Positions 1 to 11,201 of a stretch of DNA of 64,000 nucleotides are shown piece by piece. The stretch spans positions 124,001 through 188,000 of the forward strand of contig JAYKKR010000041.1 of assembly GCA_036971615.1 (NCBI GenBank), written 5' to 3'. The number at the start of each line of letters is the position of its first letter. The stretch's first letter is position 1. A model generated the notes under the pieces. It ran no database searches and had not been told where the DNA came from. It saw only the letters and a program-made list of their open reading frames with translations. This stretch comes from Amyloporia xantha. Its lineage: Eukaryota > Basidiomycota > Agaricomycetes > Polyporales > Adustoporiaceae. The translations under genes were made by a program, and so were the position numbers.

Positions 1-2
1 AA

Positions 3-1157
3 GATAATGTCCAACGCGGACGTTCATCCGCAATCAACACGGTGCGGTCTGCCGCGTCAGAGATCTTCGGCGTTCCTTAGGCACATTTCGATCCGAAGTT
101 CGACCGCAGGAGTGATCAGCAACTGCAGTGGCTTGTCAGACCTGACCAGAGTAAGGAAAAATACCCGCGGTTTCCCCCAGTTCTATTCCCCGAAACTCCT
201 GGGAACCAGCGTTTCCGCCCTTATATGCCTGACTTATTCAAAAGCCCTCAAGTTGCTAAAGTAAGTTTATGATCCAATCTCAACAAAGGTTAGAACTCTA
301 ACAATCAAATATATTGCAGATTATCAAAGTTGCCCTCTTCGGCAGATCAGCACTTTTTTCGGACATTCGCTCAGGTCCTCCGACGTCGGGACAACTATGG
401 AAAATCGAAGATATTGCGGCCCATCCATATCTTATCGCATGGGGATGCATGTGTGTAAGTGATGGTAACAGCACCGCGAGTTCGCAATGATAAGAATTTC
501 ATTTAGGCACGCTTCGTTTGTTCACCGGATACCTCCCTCACGCCATCAGGGGCGAAGACGGGCATTCAATACTTCACCGATTTTGATGCATACAAAGAGA
601 TCCTTATCAAGTTGGAGGGGCCCGCGAAGTTGGCCATTTTTGAATTTTACAACGACATTATCTTTCCGAATAAGGTGATAGTACGACCCACGGCTGCCCC
701 CGCAGATCAGGACCCCACCTCTGAGGCTGAAGACGTCGACAATGTGATGCTTGCGTTCAGCCGTGATAGCGAGTCCAACGTGCATCCGTCAAACGCGGAC
801 GATGCTCTTTCCTATTGTGGACCTCCTCTTCCCGTATCTCCACCTCACGCGGGCCCTAGCAATGAGAGAGCGGCCGACCGCTCTGACTCCCCGTCGATCC
901 GCATGCCTCTGCCTGCGCTCGAACCAAACACTGTCGATCTCCCTGCTGCTTTCGATAACCTTGCGCTCGAATCTGTTGCTGTCGACAGTGGCAGCGGGCA
1001 AGCCCAGGGCCGAAGAAGAGCGAAAACGACAAGTAAGGGAAAGGAGCCGGCAATGGCTCCCGTAGTAGAGGAGCCGACAGACGTGGAAGTACCGCCGCCA
1101 GCACCAGTGTCGCGCGCTACCCGAACGCGGAAGAACGTGAATAGGCGAACGGGCTAA
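3..1157 (+). pseudogene. DUF6698-family gene, 5'-truncated by the window, with an in-frame stop
   Basis: Three exons read in one frame: about 3-260, 320-454 and 507-1157, joined by introns 261-319 (GTAAGT..TTGCAG) and 455-506 (GTAAGT..TTTAG). The translation shows the layout of agaricomycete DUF6698 proteins: a FPPVLFP block (about 175), a VALFG block (about 330) and a RF..SPD..TGI.Y..DF.AYK block (about 510-600), then a low-complexity basic tail ending in RTRKN. The biochemical role of DUF6698 is unknown; it is expanded in Agaricomycetes. A TAG at 78-80 interrupts the frame between FGVP and AHFDPKF, where coding similarity appears to continue on both sides, so the copy may be dead. Alternatively CTTAG at 76-80 is a splice acceptor and the first exon begins at 81. 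The family call is good; the functional state is uncertain. Confidence 0.7.
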
Positions 1158-1330
1158 GGGAGGTTGGTTTCGCAAAGGGTCCCACATCTATCACGCCATG
1201 TACTATTTCAGTAAATACATCCCTCTTTAGCACCTTGCCTCCGTCCCATGTAGTCTGCTAAGGTGGTGTAGCAGCCATTTGCGTAAGTCTACACTATCCG
1301 CTTATATTTAGGGAAAGTTTCTAGTATATG

Positions 1331-1660
1331 TTCGGCTGGTTGGTCTAGTGGTTTTGTACTATGGTCAAAGCAATACAATGTATATATAGAGTGCGCGGGT
1401 TCGAATCCCACCCAAGTTGTAGTCCTTGTAAGTACTCTACTAACAAATAGAATAGAAGCTAGAATACAATAGAGTAGAATAGAAAATAGAATAGAGTATA
1501 GAATACAATAGAATATAGAATACAATACAATACAATACAATACAGTACAATAGAAAATACAATATAATAGAATATACAATAGAGTAGAATAGAAAATAGA
1601 ATAGAATAGAATAGAGTATACAAAATAGAATAGAGTGGAATAGAAGTCAAAATACAATAG
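1331..1660 (+). mobile_element. Candidate tRNA-derived SINE with microsatellite tail
   Basis: A box A-like TGGTCTAGTGG lies at 1341-1351 and a box B, GGTTCGAATCC, at 1398-1408, the internal promoter of RNA polymerase III. The left part (GGCTGGT at 1334-1340) resembles a tRNA acceptor strand, but the 3' strand (about 1409-1418) pairs poorly with it and the anticodon region is degenerate, so this is not a working tRNA gene. An AATAGA-type microsatellite follows at once. A tRNA-like head plus a simple-repeat tail is the form of a SINE. Target-site duplications were not resolved. Confidence 0.5.
1442..1660. repeat. (AATAG/AATAC)n microsatellite
   Basis: About 220 bp of AATAGAATAG- and AATACAATAC-type units with phase changes. 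Long antisense open frames here (Y/F/L/I/S-rich) are translations of the repeat and not genes. Confidence 0.9.
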
Positions 1661-2217
1661 ACTGGGGTTAGGAACGGTACCCAATGTTTTTCAGGTTAGG
1701 ATTCGGACTTCGAAATTCCAATGCATTGCCATTTCTGGGTACATTGTAACCTCATCTATGCATCGGAATCTCAAGTATTTCCCACATTTGGTTGGCTGCG
1801 CCTGATGTGAATGCAATGCCGTTGCAATGCCGGCTGCCAATCATTGCAATGCAGGCCGGTTAAATCCAACAGTTTGCACTTAATTACAAATGCTTTACAA
1901 TCCGTCAACCGCATTTAGGCATTGGGTGTCATTCCAATGCATTGTAATCCAAGCTGGAAATCTCCGACACGAGATCAACGTGCAGTGGCTACAGGCATGG
2001 GCCCGCGCGGAAGCAAACTGCGGGATGAACCGTGACGGAAGTATCTCCTCCCCGCAATCCTGAATCTCACCGCGCACAACAAGCGGCTCCCAGCACAGGA
2101 ACAATCATGAGTGGGATCTGGGTAGGTCATAAGGTACTCGTATTCACGGCGTCATTAATCTAACCTTTGTGACTGTGGGACCGTTCATTCAACATTCCTG
2201 AGGCTCCAAGTGTAGCA
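1661..2217. other. Intergenic stretch with clustered CAATGCATTG motifs
   Basis: No supported gene. Palindromic CAATGCATTG occurs near 1720 and 1935, with related TGCAATGC units around 1808-1850. Confidence 0.5.
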
Positions 2218-4855
2218 GTGCTACGTCTCGCGCAAGACCATGAAGCCCCTCGAGCTCGCGAGCTGCAGCTGCAGCACTTGACAACAGAGACTGATTTCTA
2301 CAACATCAGCATGGTAAGTGCAGGAGCTATCGAGCCACACGGTGTGGCACTGATACAAGGTGTATGTAGCTGCTGCAAAACCAGGGGGCGTCGGAGACAC
2401 AGAACTACATGAACACGGTGAGACATCCCTCAGATGAGCTTTCTGCTAACAGTGCGCTGACACGTGCGTGGCGATAGGACTGGCTTGGTGACAATGAGTC
2501 GAACGAGGCGTTCTGGGAGGTGAGTAGTGTACGGTGTCCCTTTGCATGAGATAGGCATACTCCAGCCGTCGTGCTTCCCTAGCGGTGACCTGACGCGCTC
2601 TCATGTTTGTAGCGCTCTCATTATCATATCTGTGGATGTCCCCATCCTGTTCTCCGGTGGACCATCCGCAAGCATTTCCTCCTCCTTGCCGCCTCAGCCA
2701 TCCTTGCTAATACCAGTGGAGACATGTCCGCAATCCCCCCGATCACTCCCATGTTCTTGGCTGCCACCTCATTGATCAATTATGTCTGCTACTGACAGTG
2801 GCGACGACGATGACCTCCCTTGGTCCAATTAGCTGCTCCAATCGAACCAATTCAGGTATCTCAGTCCTCCATTGCTGCCGCGCCACATTCGGCATTTGCC
2901 TTCATGCTCCGCACGGCATGACACGGCACATATTCTGCTCAGAATTTGACCGAGTCCTCCTGGCAACATTCAATGCAGTCAACAATGGCGGCGTCAGACT
3001 TCCCTCAGTTCGTTTTCCTGAAGGCTGACCAAATGTATGTATCCCTCTCCGTTTTCGTGACAAATGGTAACCTTTACCTCCCGATAGTGCCGGTCTTACT
3101 GAGAAGGAATCCAAGGCATGTACCCATCGCACATGCTCTGATGGTATAACTTAAAATATGTCTGTTCATAGCTCATCCTGCGCACATGGTTGGGCAAAGG
3201 CCGCCTACAAGGATTTGTGTTCCCGACAGTTAGCGATATCCACCAGCGCATTGCAGCAGAAGGTGTGAAAATTGATTGGCGTGCAGTCCAATGTGCCACG
3301 TCCGGCTCCTCAGGAGGTGAAAAGGAACGGAACAGCATCATTGAGACCACGATTCGCCGCGCAGTGGCTGAGGATCGCATCGCGATTCCTGCTGAATATG
3401 TCAGTGTTTTAAATCAATATCATTGAATATGTCCCATGTTTCACTCGCTGCAGGTGGTGTTGGAAATGGAAGAGCAGAACCAGCCCATTCCGGAAATCGC
3501 AGAGTCATCTGACAATGCCGAAGCTGAGAAAGACCCCTGTGGAGACTTGGACCTGAGTGGGAAGAATGCCGCAGTTGTGGATGATCCGCAGCCCCTCCCG
3601 GTCCCACAGGCTCCTGCGCCGAGTGTAAGTTCCAATGCAATCATCGCATTTAGGACCTCCAGCCTGATGTTATGTGCTGTCCCACAGGATCATGCTCGTC
3701 ACGTGAAACCAGTACCTATATTTCAGTTATCCAATGACGGAGATGCAGCGGCGTCCGAATCAGAAATAGCCACCGGTCATGCGGGCCTTCTCGCTTGCTA
3801 TAATGACTACCGCTTTGGTGAGAAGCGCACACGACGGGTATTGCCATTGTACAATGTGCCGATGACCCGTGAGCTGTCGGCTCAAATCTATACTGTTGAG
3901 ACCGCGGATTTCGTGGCCAAACTTCAGGAATGGATTGCATTTCATGGTCTGTCAATTCTCGTGTGATTATTTGGGGTTCCGAGTGTCTCAATCTCGTCAA
4001 ACAATTCAATAGGGAGCTTTGTCCTCTCCGTCATTGTGGGTCTCACTGAAGACGATGAGCATGGCCATTTCCTTCCATTAGCCATCGTAGATGCTCAGTG
4101 CTATATTCATATTGCCCAAGGGTTTTCGACAATTGAATTGCAACTTCGAGAGGAATCTTTCGATGATATCCTGCTTCAATTCAATTTCGCTGTTGAAACG
4201 GTGAGTCTCATGAATGTTGGCTTTGCAGGCACTCATGGCCCCACAGTTTACCGAGCCTATGACCATTGCATCATCATCTGCGATGGGCTTAGAGCTGTCG
4301 AACCGGAAGCGCAATTTCAAGCAGCACAACAGGAGTGCTGGAACTCCGATCGAGATTGCTGACACTGCTTCCGACGATGAGAAGGTTCCCCGCAAACGTG
4401 CACGAGGCGACAAGGATAGTGTGGCAACTGCGAAAACCCAGTCGCTTGTCCGCTGGCTCAAACAAACCGAAAATGGGCGCTGGGTGAAGCATCCAGCTCT
4501 CAAGGCCCTTCGCGAGGCAGCAAACCCGAACGCAGCTGTCGTCATTGACCTCCTTCTACAGCAGGTCCAAGCCGTCGACACCCTTTGTCAGCTGCGACGC
4601 CCTACAGAAGATGGTGCTCACACTGCAGTAACTCTAGCTGCTGTCGGCACCTTTGTCAACCGGGGAACAGACTGGGTCACGAAGTGTAAGGAGTTGCAGG
4701 CATTTATTAAATTGTATGGTACACGGCCTGCTGTGAAGCAGATTCTAGGTCAAAAGATGACAACTTGGGGTGTTACCAAGTTGCTGGTGAGGCTCAGGGT
4801 AGTCGTTAAAGCTCTCGGTATTGATGAGGCGGATGTGTCGTACGATGATGAGTAG
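2218..4855 (+). CDS. Uncharacterised multi-exon protein, basic C-terminal region
   Basis: No recognised domain. The 3' half is well supported: an exon near 3454-3625, an intron ending CCCACAG, an exon 3689-3946 (motifs LPLYNVP, AKLQEWIAFH), an intron to AATAG at 4012, an exon to 4200 (GLTEDDEHGHFLPLAI), intron GTGAGT..TTTGCAG (4201-4229), and a last exon to the stop at 4853-4855. That last exon holds a basic nuclear-signal-like stretch (PRKRARGDK) and ends in an acidic tail. The 5' half is unclear: splice-consensus exons can be read at 2223-2520, and ATG 2782 opens an acidic start (MSATDSGDDDD), but stops interrupt every frame around 2830-2900, so the start is unresolved and partial decay is possible. 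It converges on the CxC/KDZ gene only about 95 bp downstream, which suggests a shared mobile-element origin (inference). Confidence 0.5.
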
Positions 4856-4950
4856 CACGTAGTCATTTAGCTTCCGTGTTACTACAATGTCCCCAACAAT
4901 TCAAAATGAATGTTGACTCCTAGTATCGTTACTCGAAATGATTTGTATCA

Positions 4951-7249
4951 CTACAATGGGCGTTCAAGCTCTTCAGTAGGTACAATATGTGGCTGCTTGC
5001 CCCGTCTCTGCAACTCGGACACCAGAAACCCGTTCCTTATGGCGATCATCTCATCCAGAAAAAAATTAAAGTGTAGCTCGGTCATCTCCCGTGTAATAGA
5101 CTGAAACTTTCCAAACCATACATTAGCTTGCTCCGCAGCTGACGAGTTGAATATCCAGTGGTTGTCTGCATCAAACAGTTCAGGAAAACCAGCAGGATTG
5201 CAATGCATCTGGCAAAATTGATCGGAGTCTTTGTGTTTGTTGATTGCATGGAAGACGTCGACAGGTAGACCGATAGATTCCAGTCGAGCTTCTCCAGAGG
5301 CCCGTAAGTGCTGCAAGAGGCGACAGTTATTGTCGAAAAAAAGATAAGAAGGGCGTCCACGAGGGAAATGTGCCGGAAAGGTTGCAAGGACGAAGTTCTG
5401 TCACGTCATATCATAGCGCGGGTTTAAGAAGGCCGTCTCTAGCTACATTGAAATTGATATGACTCACAACTGCGTTGACCAGTGATTCAGCCTGAAAAAA
5501 CGTCGCACGAGAGATGATAATCCCGCAGCAGCGCACAATCAGTTGTTCATTATGTGTCCACCTCCTTGTGAGACTTGTCCTCAGTCGTGTAGGTCCAGCA
5601 GGACTTAAAGACAGCTGATTTTGAGAACCATTGAGTGCTGGTAGCAACGAAATACTGTCTACTTCCAGAAATAAGCACTATGTCAAATATTCATTAAAAT
5701 CAGGACATCTACTACCTTCCATGTCGTCACCCAAGGGGTCATTTTCATCAATGAATTCAGCTGTTGTGACGGGTGGTGTCGGCTCTGCTAGCCCAGATGC
5801 CTTAGCAAGTCGAGCTTTCAAGCGGAAAATAGCTTGGCCCTGTTCCTGGCGGCGCAGCTCAAGGCCACGATGGACAGAATGATCGCAGGTTCTGAATCCG
5901 GGCAACGCTGCGGCTGTACAACCATGGATTGCACAACGGAAATGCATCATGGAATGAGCAGCACAGAAACGATCCCGAGGGGAGAGCAGTGGATCCGTGC
6001 AGTCAGGGATGTTGCAGCGCGGATGACCGACAGTGACGCCATCCATGACGCACGCAGTGACACGGGCTGAAGACGACATGCTGTCAGATCAAATTACCGC
6101 CTACTTCTGTAAGGAACAATGTCACGCACACCAGCTGCCATTGTCGCCTTCAAGAATTCTAGAGCAAGACATACATGAGTGCGCCCAGTGCTCTTGCCCG
6201 GTGCCCGCCATCCGCGAGTTGCGTTGAGCAAGAACTGCATTGAGACGGTCTTTGTTCACTCCGTGATGTGGGAGTGCGAGTGATATTCCCCGTTGGTGCG
6301 CATCACGGAGTAGCGCGTGGAGATAGAACGAATGCCACACAACCTCGGAATCTAGGTGTGATCTCACGTCCAAATCTGAATGTAAAGACAGGTTGTAAAT
6401 TCGGGCTATCGCCTCGCCGGATGCACTAAAAGGAACGTAAGTCCACATGTTGCCTACTCTGAGAAAAGCGATACTCGCTGTGAAAAAGCCATCTGAGTCT
6501 CGAAGAAAATGGCCAGTTCCCGTTCTACGTAGCAATGTTCTGTGACTTCGATAAACTTTGGGACCTGTTCGGCTGGATATTGTCGGATAGCATCTCTCTG
6601 TTCTGCCTGACGGACAAAGTAATTCGGCCGGTATGTCGTCTTGCAACCTATCGGGATCCAATTTATTATCCCTTAGAAGTCATATCCATATATTCCTTAC
6701 CACGACAATAAAGCGTAATGACACGGACAGGCAATATCCCACGCCGAAATGTATATAAGCGGGCAGGGTAGCCTTTGCTCTCACTGCCAATGGTGCGGCC
6801 TCGGGTTTTACAAGGTTCACTGTCACAAGCTCTCGCTGCAGTTATGAGCACCTCAGCACCTGAGTATATATGTCATATTGATGTAAAGTTGAATACGGAT
6901 GAATATGGTATTATTTACCAAGCTTATATTGGGGGCCGCAACGGGACAAGGCAGCATCAATACCCATGGGCATATCAGTTTCGTCAGAGGCTGGCTGTGT
7001 CAGCAAGTCACTGATAAGATGCCATAATTCTTGTACTTTGTTGCTATCGAGTGAAACACAAGCAGAGAGAAGATCGCAAACAGAGTCCGGGAGGTTTGAG
7101 GATGAGCTCGAAGAGTTGAGGCTAATGAGAGGAGCAAATCGGTGGCAAATGTCGATGAATAGAAGCAGCTGTTGATATTGCAGTGATTCATATGCAGAAA
7201 ACGATGACAACCGCTTCATAACGGCATGAAGCAACATGAGTAGAAGCAC
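4951..7249 (-). CDS. CxC5/CxC6 cysteine-cluster protein associated with KDZ transposases
   Basis: Exons on the minus strand lie roughly at 7249-6911, 6851-6670, 6661-6125, 6079-5680, 5640-5450 and 5380-4951. In order they encode a helical N-terminal segment (CDLLSACVSLDS..LWHLISDLL), a CxC5-like part (CDSEPCKTRG then ARLYTFRRGILPV..LYCRGK), a middle region (VPFSASGEAIARIYN), a CxC6 cluster (GHPRCNIPDC, RFCAAH, CAIHGC, GFRTCD) and a KDZ-type C-terminus (RRWTHNEQLIVR, FFDNNC, AAEQANVWFGKFQSI..FFLDEMI). These zinc-binding clusters are known from agaricomycete proteins linked to Kyakuja-Dileera-Zisupton transposases. Whether this copy is an active transposase or a domesticated orphan cannot be told; no terminal repeats were found around it. 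The first Met could also be 30 nt downstream of 7249. Confidence 0.75.
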
Positions 7250-8460
7250 GGAATATGCACGATCACAGTCTGTCGCGACAGAGTTCTCAATATAAGCAGA
7301 CCTGATTATATTATCTGATAAGATCGAGAGAACGCATCGCTCTGACAGAGATGGTAGTATGCTAATGGTATTTCCATCAAGGTTGATCTCGTCATGATGG
7401 GCTTACCACCATGCAGGAATATCGAGACGTGATACAGATATATGTTTGAACGATCGTGTTGGAGCATACAGGGAGTAATTTGAGCCAGACCTCATGGTAT
7501 ACTTTGTAGAGCAACTGGATAACCCTGAAGGTATAACGCGGTAGGTCAACGTCATTGTAATGGAGGTGAATGGCCGTGGGCCGGCAGGAAAGCAGTTCAT
7601 GACATACCATTTGGTATGATGTACAGTAGCCAACAAGAAAGCACTTAATGGATTTAAGGTCGGTGTTGCATCGTCCTTGTGAAAGGAAATAACATCGGCT
7701 TGAATGCCAAACATTGAGCGCAATGTGTGGCGGTGCAACTGGCTACGCGTGACCCAGACGAAGGATGTGCTACGATGATAACCACGGAAGGAAATCACTG
7801 AATGCATAGCCTGGTAAATTGATCAAACATCGCGTCACTATGACAGAAAAGCCATACATGCCTGCATCGCGCCAGCAATTCATGCCAGATGAACAAGAGA
7901 AGCCGCTGGCCTGAAGGGATTTCCAAGTAGACAGGGGTGATATGCGTGCCGAGATGACGTTGGAGGCATTCAAGCGAGAGCGCGTTGCCTCACCGGTGAA
8001 TCCATGAGTGCTGATAGGAACGACGAGAGGTGTCAGAGATGTACCGCCAGCATAGTGGGAGAGGCCAGCACGATCCAGCGCCATTCATGGAGGGGCCGGC
8101 AAACCGGCGGATGCCGGCGGACGTCTCCCCACAGGTCCGACCTTCATAGGACGCGTCAAGAGGGGTGCGTTTACAAAATTTTCGACACGGACCTCTCAAA
8201 ATCCGAGGACCCCGGAAACTTGGGGGGGGTATATACACCCCCCCCGTTTTAGGCTATGCCGAGACGGCAAGTAAACGAAGCTATACCAATTTCGGAGAAC
8301 GGTGGACAAAAGGTGCGATGTATTAAGGTGTATTCAATGTCCGTTATGTATCATCTGTCCGACTACAATATAAGTACTACAGTATCTACTGTAAATGAAT
8401 ACACTATATACTAGATCACAAATCAATTGAAAGGGTAATAGACATTAATTCAATTACCTC
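7250..8460. other. Region with coding-like fragments on the minus strand, no gene supported
   Basis: Open stretches on the minus strand (about 7990-7800 and 7807-7403) look coding in composition but do not join into one frame, and no family was recognised. They may be a decayed gene. The far right holds a G-run/C-run hairpin. Confidence 0.3.
8222..8245. repeat. Perfect G8/C8 hairpin with an 8-nt loop
   Basis: Eight G (8222-8229), TATATACA, then eight C (8238-8245). Flanking AAAC and GTTT allow the stem to continue after a 2-nt bulge. Function unknown. Confidence 0.85.
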
Positions 8461-8472
8461 GAGTCGTCGATA

Positions 8473-8800
8473 CTAAGGTGGGGCAATTTCGACGGTCGCG
8501 TTGTAACTCTTGAGATAGTCGTCGTGTACCTCGTGGATGATCGGCCGCAGGCTCGCAGGCTGTGGCTTGGAGAGATGATCCGGCGAAAGAAGGGTGTGGA
8601 ACGGGGATGCGATCGTGCGGTATTCCCAAACGTGCTTCCTCAGGTGTAATATGCATCGCGTCGAGTAACGAAGCAGGGAGAGGAGCACCAACCTCTATTC
8701 CATCTACTGAATAACCAGAGTGGACTAGACGTATATGCTCGGGCATATTGTACTTCCAGATTGCCGTAGTCATCTTGCTGACTGTGCCACTGTCAATGCG
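8473..8800 (-). pseudogene. C-terminal fragment of an uncharacterised protein, frameshifted
   Basis: On the minus strand one frame reads MTTAIWKYNMPEHIRL..GIEVGAPLP..MHITPEEARLGIPHD, then coding character passes to another frame reading PDHLSKPQPASLRPI..YLKSYNATVEIAPP and a stop at 8473. The frame change near 8590 suggests a frameshift in a gene remnant. No domain was recognised with confidence; the style resembles C-termini of agaricomycete transposon-linked proteins (weak inference). Confidence 0.35.
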
Positions 8801-9236
8801 CGTATCTGGGAGGCAGAGCCTGAGGGACAGACGCGTACCGCGGACGGACATCACGTGCCTCGCCGCGCGTGTACTAGCTTCGTCTTTCTCAAATATCATG
8901 CCATGGTGTTGGTCTTTCTCCTTTCTTTCGTTTGGATAAGCAAAGGACGTACATGTGCGCGTACTCGTGAATAAACTGCATGTATATATGTTGTCATAGT
9001 GATAATTCAGGAAAACCTCGCGCAAACCGCGAAAGTGGCTGAAAATGGCCCCCGTACACCCGCCCCCTACACACCACAAAGTGAGGTCCGTGTCCCCGAT
9101 TCAGATCTTGCCCCCCTCTTGGGACGCGTTGCCATTGGCGGAATGCTGCACGTGCTACCCGGCAGGTCCCGACCACCGAGGGCCCGACAGCAGCCAGCAA
9201 CGACCAGCTAAGACCCCTTGGTCATCGACTACGACG

Positions 9237-11201
9237 ATGTTCAGGCCATCATCGTCATCTCGTATGTGTGCTCCTCTATGTCTCTGATAGACATCCTTAC
9301 TCACTATGCTGTTATTTTCTTGGCTGACCAGAGGTTGCCCGGCCATTTCGGGCAAAGTTGAAGTTGCGCCGTTCGTTTGCGACGGTGCAAGATCCTCCTG
9401 TTCGACGTTATGGTGGATTAAAGGACCAGGACCGCATTTTTACCAATGCCTACTGCCGACATGACCATGGACTGAAGGGCGCACAGGTGAGTGGCCAAGG
9501 CCCCTGTTTCGATCCCGCCCAATGTTGTGGTCTGGGGGACATCTGCACCCATGTTCAACATTCTTAGGGGCTCTCAGGAATGCCCACTGTCCAGTTCAGT
9601 CTCAGGATGCCATGTTTTGCATGATGCGCAATGACCTTTTACTCATTTATATTTGACCCCTTTAGGCTCGTGGTGACTGGCATAAGACGAAGGATATCAT
9701 ACTAAAGGGAGATTCGTGGATTATTCAGACGATCAAAGACTCTGGTCTGCGGGGACGTGGCGGTGCGGGTTTCCCCAGTGGGCTGAAGTGGAGTTTCATG
9801 AACAAACCGGGATGGCAGAAGGATCCTCGGTTCGTACTAGATTCATCTTTGCTACGCGTGTTCTGACCAGTATGCAGACCTCGATACCTCGTAGTGAATG
9901 CCGATGAGGGCGAACCAGGTACCTGCAAGGACCGTGAAATCCTGCGTGGAGATCCGCACAAGTTGATTGAGGGGTGTCTTGTCGCTGGACGCGCCATGAA
10001 CGCCACTGCAGCGTACATCTATATTCGCGGAGAGTTCTTCCAGGAAGCTTCTCATGTGCAGCAAGCCATCACTGAGGCGTACGCGGCGGGGTTACTTGGC
10101 AAGGACGCGTGCGGCAGCGGGTACTCGTTTGACGTGTATCTTCATCGCGGCGCGGGGGCGTACATTTGTGGCGAGGAGACTGCCCTCATTGAAAGTCTTG
10201 AGGGAAAGCAGGGCAAGCCGCGTCTGAAGCCTCCCTTCCCGGCCGACGTTGGTCTGTTCGGATGCCCTACCACGGTGGCCAACGTGGAGACTGTGGCCGT
10301 TGCACCCACAATCTGCAGGCGAGGCTCGTCTTGGTTTGCGGGCTTTGGGCGAGAGCGGAACCAGGGCACCAAACTTTTCTGCATCAGCGGGCATGTCAAT
10401 AACCCGTGTGTGGTCGAGGAGGAGATGAGCATTCCGCTTAAAGAGTTGGTTGAGAAGCACTGCGGCGGTGTCCGAGGTGGGTGGGACAATCTGCTTGGAA
10501 TCATTCCGGGTGGTAGTTCAGTACCCGTCCTGCCTATCAAGAAGTGTGAGGAGGTCCTGTGAGTACTCTCCATTTATCAATTGCCGTGAGTTACTGCTGA
10601 TCATGCGTTCGATCGCTAGGATGGACTACGACTCGCTGAAGGATGCACAATCCGGACTTGGCACCGGTGCCGTTATTGTCATGGACAAGAGCACCGACAT
10701 CGTCAAGGCTATCGCTCGATTTGCTCATGTACGCATCACATTCCTCCGCAACATCATACTATTGACTGATAGTATTCTAGTTCTACAAACATGAGTCATG
10801 CGGTCAGTGCACTCCGTGCAGAGAGGGAACGACCTGGATGATGAACATGATGGACCGCTTCGTCGAAGGCCGGGGTCATCAGCGCGAAATCGACATGCTG
10901 CTGGAGCTCACGTGGGTATCGCCCCATCTTCTGCCCGTCCGTACTTTGCTAACTCAACCTGCTCCATAGTAAACAAGTCGAGGGTCGCACGATCTGCGCC
11001 TTGGGTGATGCAGCCGCATGGCCCATTCAAGGGCTCATGCGCCATTTCCGCCCGGAGGTCGAGAGACGCATCGCTGAGTTCCGCAACGAGCACGGGCCTG
11101 TGCTCTTCGGCGGCAGACTGAAGAGCCAGACTGACCCGACGCTTGCAATTCCGGATAATCTGGGCGCAAACCTGCCTGAGGTGGGGGCGCCGTCTCAGTA
11201 A
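9237..11201 (+). CDS. NDUFV1: NADH:ubiquinone oxidoreductase 51-kDa flavoprotein subunit, mitochondrial complex I
   Basis: This subunit takes electrons from NADH through FMN and iron-sulfur cluster N3 in the matrix arm of complex I. Seven exons: 9237-9261, 9332-9486, 9666-9829, 9878-10558, 10620-10728, 10781-10911 and 10970-11201, all with GT..AG introns that keep frame. The start gives a Ser/Arg-rich mitochondrial presequence ([26 protein letters not shown]). Landmarks are the FMN/NADH sites [10 protein letters not shown] and [10 protein letters not shown], the glycine-rich [13 protein letters not shown], and the 4Fe-4S ligands ESCGQCTPC plus the fourth Cys in TICALGD. Length and motif order fit a complete family member. 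It is the clearest core gene of the window, and its intact state contrasts with the accessory DNA on both sides. Confidence 0.96.

Noticed and set aside
1331..1420. Functional tRNA gene
   Set aside because: Box A and B are present, but acceptor ends do not pair and no proper anticodon arm forms.
1289..1684. 131-residue minus-strand open frame rich in Y, L, F, I and S
   Set aside because: It is the translation of the AATAG microsatellite.
7403..8238. Possible enzyme gene on the minus strand
   Set aside because: Open pieces in several frames do not join with splice sites, and no family was recognised.
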